Positions 6,254 through 8,288 of a stretch of 8,288 nucleotides of DNA are shown here, piece by piece; position 1 is the stretch's first letter; the number at the start of each line of letters is the position of its first letter. The DNA comes from Geopsychrobacter sp. (lineage in GTDB: Bacteria; Desulfobacterota; Desulfuromonadia; Desulfuromonadales; Geopsychrobacteraceae), in the NCBI GenBank assembly GCA_021647445.1, contig JAKIUS010000050.1:1-8288 (forward strand). The letters are read 5' to 3'. The notes under the pieces are model-generated. The model had not been told where the DNA came from, did no database searches, and was given only the letters and a program-made list of their open reading frames with translations. A program made the translations under genes and the position numbers.

Positions 6254-6748
6254 ATGCCTGCAAAATTGTCCGCTATTTCGGAAGCTGTTGCCAACCGTGC
6301 CATCGAGGTTGGAGAACAGATTCGCGCTCACCGCAAAGCCTTGGGGGTCAGTGCGACAGCGGCTGCCGAGGCGGCAGGGATGTCTCGGGTGACCTGGTAT
6401 CGTATCGAAAAAGGTGCAACCTCGGTGACCATGGGAGCCTGTCTGAATGCATTGGCCGTGCTGGGGCTCGATTTGAAGATTACTACCTCCTCTGTTCATG
6501 AGCGTGACTCTGACAATAATTCAGGTCATCTCGACTCGATTCCTATCCGTATCGCTTTTGCCGATTATCCTCAGCTTAAACAACTTGCATGGCAGGTCCA
6601 TGGTATTGATACCCTCTCCCCACGCGAGGCGTTGGATATTTATGAACGAAGCTGGCGTCACCTTGATCAAGAAACTCTGAAGCCACACGAAAGCCAGCTG
6701 ATTGATGCCCTGCGTTCGGTTTTTAGTGGGGATATGCACAATGTTTGA
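6254..6748 (+). CDS. XRE-family HTH regulator, probable antitoxin
   Basis: A 164-residue protein with an XRE/Cro-type helix-turn-helix at about residues 18-75. The VSATAAAEAAGMSRVTWYRI segment (32-51) carries the two recognition-region helices, followed by EKG and a short helical end. A linker rich in Ser, Asp and Asn (79-94) leads to a helical C-terminal domain (95-160) with LSPREALDIYERSWRHLD (121-138). This is probably the part that contacts the partner toxin. GGAG at 6242-6245 precedes the ATG by 8 bases; an in-frame TTG at 6248 lies too close to that site. Its 3' end overlaps the nucleotidyltransferase start by 8 bases, the usual sign of translational coupling in such modules. It probably binds the inverted repeats at its own promoter. 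It lacks the layout of classical AbiEi antitoxins, so this is an XRE-type partner rather than a canonical AbiE pair. Confidence 0.85.
   Translation: MPAKLSAISEAVANRAIEVGEQIRAHRKALGVSATAAAEAAGMSRVTWYRIEKGATSVTMGACLNALAVLGLDLKITTSSVHERDSDNNSGHLDSIPIRIAFADYPQLKQLAWQVHGIDTLSPREALDIYERSWRHLDQETLKPHESQLIDALRSVFSGDMHNV
6728..6732 (+). promoter_or_regulatory. Shine-Dalgarno site fixing the nucleotidyltransferase start
   Basis: GGGGA within the end of the XRE gene lies 8 bases before the ATG at 6741. It favours that start over an in-frame ATG at 6702, which would add 13 residues and enlarge the overlap. Confidence 0.6.
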
Positions 6749-7442
6749 ACGCCCCCACCATCAACGGATTGCTCAGGTTTTGTTGACACTAGATGGGGCT
6801 CTGCTACAGAAACACAATTGCCTGTTCGGTGGAGGTACTGCAATTGCGCTTCGTTTTGGTGAATATCGTGAGTCGGTAGATGTCGACTTTCTAATCTCGG
6901 ATATCGACTGCTATCGAAAACTACGCCTTTTAGTCAAAGGACCCGATGGGATCACGGCACTTTTTCGGGAAAAATCCGGACCCGTCACACAAAGCAGAGA
7001 TATCCGTGCCGATCAGTATGGAATCAGAACCATGCTGTTGGTTGCCAATGAGCAAATCAAGTTTGAAATTGTTCTCGAAGGACGGATTAAACTACAGAGC
7101 CCCGGCGACAATGATCAGGTTTGTGGTGTCGCAACTTTGTCGTCTCTTGATATGGCAACCACAAAATTGTTAGCCAATTCAGATCGCTGGGCTGACGAAG
7201 GGGTGTTTAACCGAGATCTGATTGATCTGGCAATGATGCAGCCTTCACGAAAGATGTTGCTCAATGCGGTAGCCAGGGCAGAGCTGGCATATGGCAAAGC
7301 CATAGTTAATGACCTTGGTAAGGCTGTAGAAAAATTTCAACTCCGGCAAGAATGGTTACAGCGGTGTATGCAGGCGCTGGAGATCAAGATTCCCCAGGCC
7401 GTTCTCTGGGAGAAAATCCGTGCCTTGCGGCGGATTCTGTAG
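6741..7442 (+). CDS. AbiEii/MenT-type nucleotidyltransferase, probable toxin
   Basis: A 233-residue protein of the AbiEii/AbiGii nucleotidyltransferase family. LFGGGTAIALRFGEYRESVD (28-47), followed at once by the second aspartate of SVDVDF, carries the nucleotide-binding GGGT and the two metal-binding aspartates D47 and D49. KFEIVLEG (107-114) gives a third possible acidic position, E109. The conserved family block runs through TTKLLANSDRWADEG (140-154) and FNRDLIDLA (156-164). Related toxins transfer nucleotides to target molecules, for some members tRNA, and related pairs act in phage defence by arresting growth. Which target this one uses is not visible. It is co-translated with the XRE gene through the ATGTTTGA overlap. 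A line within it (7021-7080) is about 40% GC, against about 62% for a line in bamA, in keeping with acquisition from elsewhere. All motifs are intact, so it is probably functional. Confidence 0.87.
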   Translation: MFERPHHQRIAQVLLTLDGALLQKHNCLFGGGTAIALRFGEYRESVDVDFLISDIDCYRKLRLLVKGPDGITALFREKSGPVTQSRDIRADQYGIRTMLLVANEQIKFEIVLEGRIKLQSPGDNDQVCGVATLSSLDMATTKLLANSDRWADEGVFNRDLIDLAMMQPSRKMLLNAVARAELAYGKAIVNDLGKAVEKFQLRQEWLQRCMQALEIKIPQAVLWEKIRALRRIL

Positions 7443-7523
7443 AACAACACAAAACGGGCAATAGAATCTACTGAATTGAAAAAGCAAATTTGACTTGTCA
7501 TTCATCTGGCGAAAAATGTCTAC

Positions 7524-8288
7524 TCAGCCCTCTCCCAGCCGCCCTTCCCGACGTAACTTGAGCAGATGTGATTCGATATTCTGCAGGGCGAAGGGCTGCA
7601 ACGGCGAAGGGATATCATCATAGATGAGACTAAGGATTTCTTCTGGGGTTTTGCCTTCAGCGGATAATTTATAGATCGCCTCTTCTCTCTGCTGGCGATG
7701 CTGTAGAGTGGTCTGCAAACGATGGGTGCCGCGCATCGGCATACCGTGTGAGGGCAAAATCACCGCGGGGTCAAGGGCAATGATCTTCTTCAGGGTTTGA
7801 AGATAGGTTGCCATGTCACCTTCTGGAGCACCGATGACCACGGTGCCGAAACTCTGAATCAGATCTCCGACCAGAAACCAGCGCAGCGATTCGGGGGCCA
7901 AAGCAAGCTGCCCGACATCATGACCCGGCACCGCATAAACCCGCACCGCTTCACCCTTCCAACGGGTCAGACAATCCCCCGCCTGTTTGATCTCCACCTG
8001 CAACCCCGCGAAATAGGCGGCCCCCTGCTTTTGCAAAATAAGCACACGGGTCTCAGCACTCATCCAGAGCGGCAGGTTCAAACGTCTGGCCAACTCCGGC
8101 GCATGTTCATGATGATCTTGGTGATGGTGGGTCAAAAACAGGGCGCTTAAGCGATCCGGCTTCAGGGTGCGCAACAGCTTTTCCAAAACTTGCGCTGATT
8201 CAGGCGAAGGATCAACCAGAATCCGCGGCGCAGCTTCGTCGCCCAGTAAAAATGCGGTGGTCCGTTTTAGCGGTGGAAAGGTCTTGGC
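7524..8288 (-). CDS. Metallo-beta-lactamase-fold hydrolase with C-terminal winged helix (LACTB2-like), 5' partial
   Basis: The frame stays open to the window edge, giving 254 residues plus stop, with the N-terminus missing beyond 8288. The visible start TTAFLLGDEAAPRILVDPSP (10-29) is the end of the first beta-sheet of the fold, so the TTG at 8186 is an internal codon and not the true start. Metal ligands are THHHQDHHEHA (53-63: H54, H56, D58, H59), H123 in PGHDVGQ, D142 in LVGDLIQ and H181 in LPSHGMP. APEGDMATYLQTL (154-166) is typical of the LACTB2 group. Residues from about 192 to 254 form a helical/winged-helix tail with HRQQREEAIYKL and SHLLKLRREGRL. Relatives include endoribonucleases and thioester-type hydrolases, so the substrate is open. 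It converges on the toxin gene with an 81-base gap in which I see no strong terminator hairpin. Confidence 0.88.
   Translation of the reverse strand, partial: AKTFPPLKRTTAFLLGDEAAPRILVDPSPESAQVLEKLLRTLKPDRLSALFLTHHHQDHHEHAPELARRLNLPLWMSAETRVLILQKQGAAYFAGLQVEIKQAGDCLTRWKGEAVRVYAVPGHDVGQLALAPESLRWFLVGDLIQSFGTVVIGAPEGDMATYLQTLKKIIALDPAVILPSHGMPMRGTHRLQTTLQHRQQREEAIYKLSAEGKTPEEILSLIYDDIPSPLQPFALQNIESHLLKLRREGRLGEG

Noticed and set aside
6029..6499. Minus-strand open frame of 156 codons over the lipoprotein end and XRE start
   Set aside because: It crosses the operator-promoter region and the XRE coding sequence and shows no family features.
7443..7523. Possible bidirectional terminator between the convergent genes
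   Set aside because: I could not find a stem of useful length followed by a T run in this 81-base gap.
8184..8186. TTG start for the minus-strand hydrolase
   Set aside because: The frame is open through to base 8288 and encodes recognisable fold sequence before this codon, so the gene is cut by the window edge.

Overview
The window looks like chromosome of an anaerobic, aromatic-degrading bacterium. The best guess is Desulfuromonadales/Geobacter-like, because the gene set resembles the bam genes of Geobacter. Facultative denitrifiers and syntrophs carry the same pathway, so the lineage is an inference. The catabolic part is GC-rich (one sampled 60-base line in bamA is about 62% GC). Genes are tightly packed with clear Shine-Dalgarno sites.

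Bases 1-4634 form a five-gene plus-strand run for the lower benzoyl-CoA pathway, arranged nearly in reverse order of reaction. It holds a 5'-truncated SDR dehydrogenase, a thiolase, a zinc-dependent 6-hydroxycyclohex-1-ene-1-carbonyl-CoA dehydrogenase (bamQ/had), the ring-opening 6-oxocyclohex-1-ene-1-carbonyl-CoA hydrolase (bamA/oah) and the cyclohexa-1,5-diene-1-carbonyl-CoA hydratase (bamR/dch). The inferred route is: dienoyl-CoA is hydrated (bamR), oxidised (bamQ) and hydrolytically ring-opened to 3-hydroxypimelyl-CoA (bamA). The SDR may then oxidise this product, and the thiolase may cleave it to glutaryl-CoA plus acetyl-CoA. The dearomatising benzoyl-CoA reductase and the CoA ligase are not in this window.

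Two consecutive gaps in this run carry unrelated inverted-repeat elements. A long hairpin with 18-bp perfect inner-to-outer arms lies between bamA and bamR. A REP-like palindrome made of four GGGACTGTCCC/GGGACAGTCCC units fills the gap between bamR and the next gene. That next gene (4735-5640) encodes an Amidohydro_2-type TIM-barrel metal hydrolase/decarboxylase of unknown substrate. It is probably the last gene of the run and is the least explained catabolic component.

Bases 5641-6098 hold a possible promoter and a small Tyr/Gly/His-rich lipoprotein. Bases 6185-7442 are a two-gene toxin-antitoxin-like module that appears more AT-rich: an XRE-family regulator overlapping by 8 bases an AbiEii/MenT-type nucleotidyltransferase. 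Its promoter sits between two perfect 13-bp inverted repeats, each itself a small palindrome, so it is probably autoregulated. Bases 7443-7523 are a convergent gap in which I see no clear terminator. On the minus strand, 7524-8288 encode most of a metallo-beta-lactamase-fold hydrolase with a C-terminal winged helix (LACTB2-like), whose N-terminus lies outside the window.
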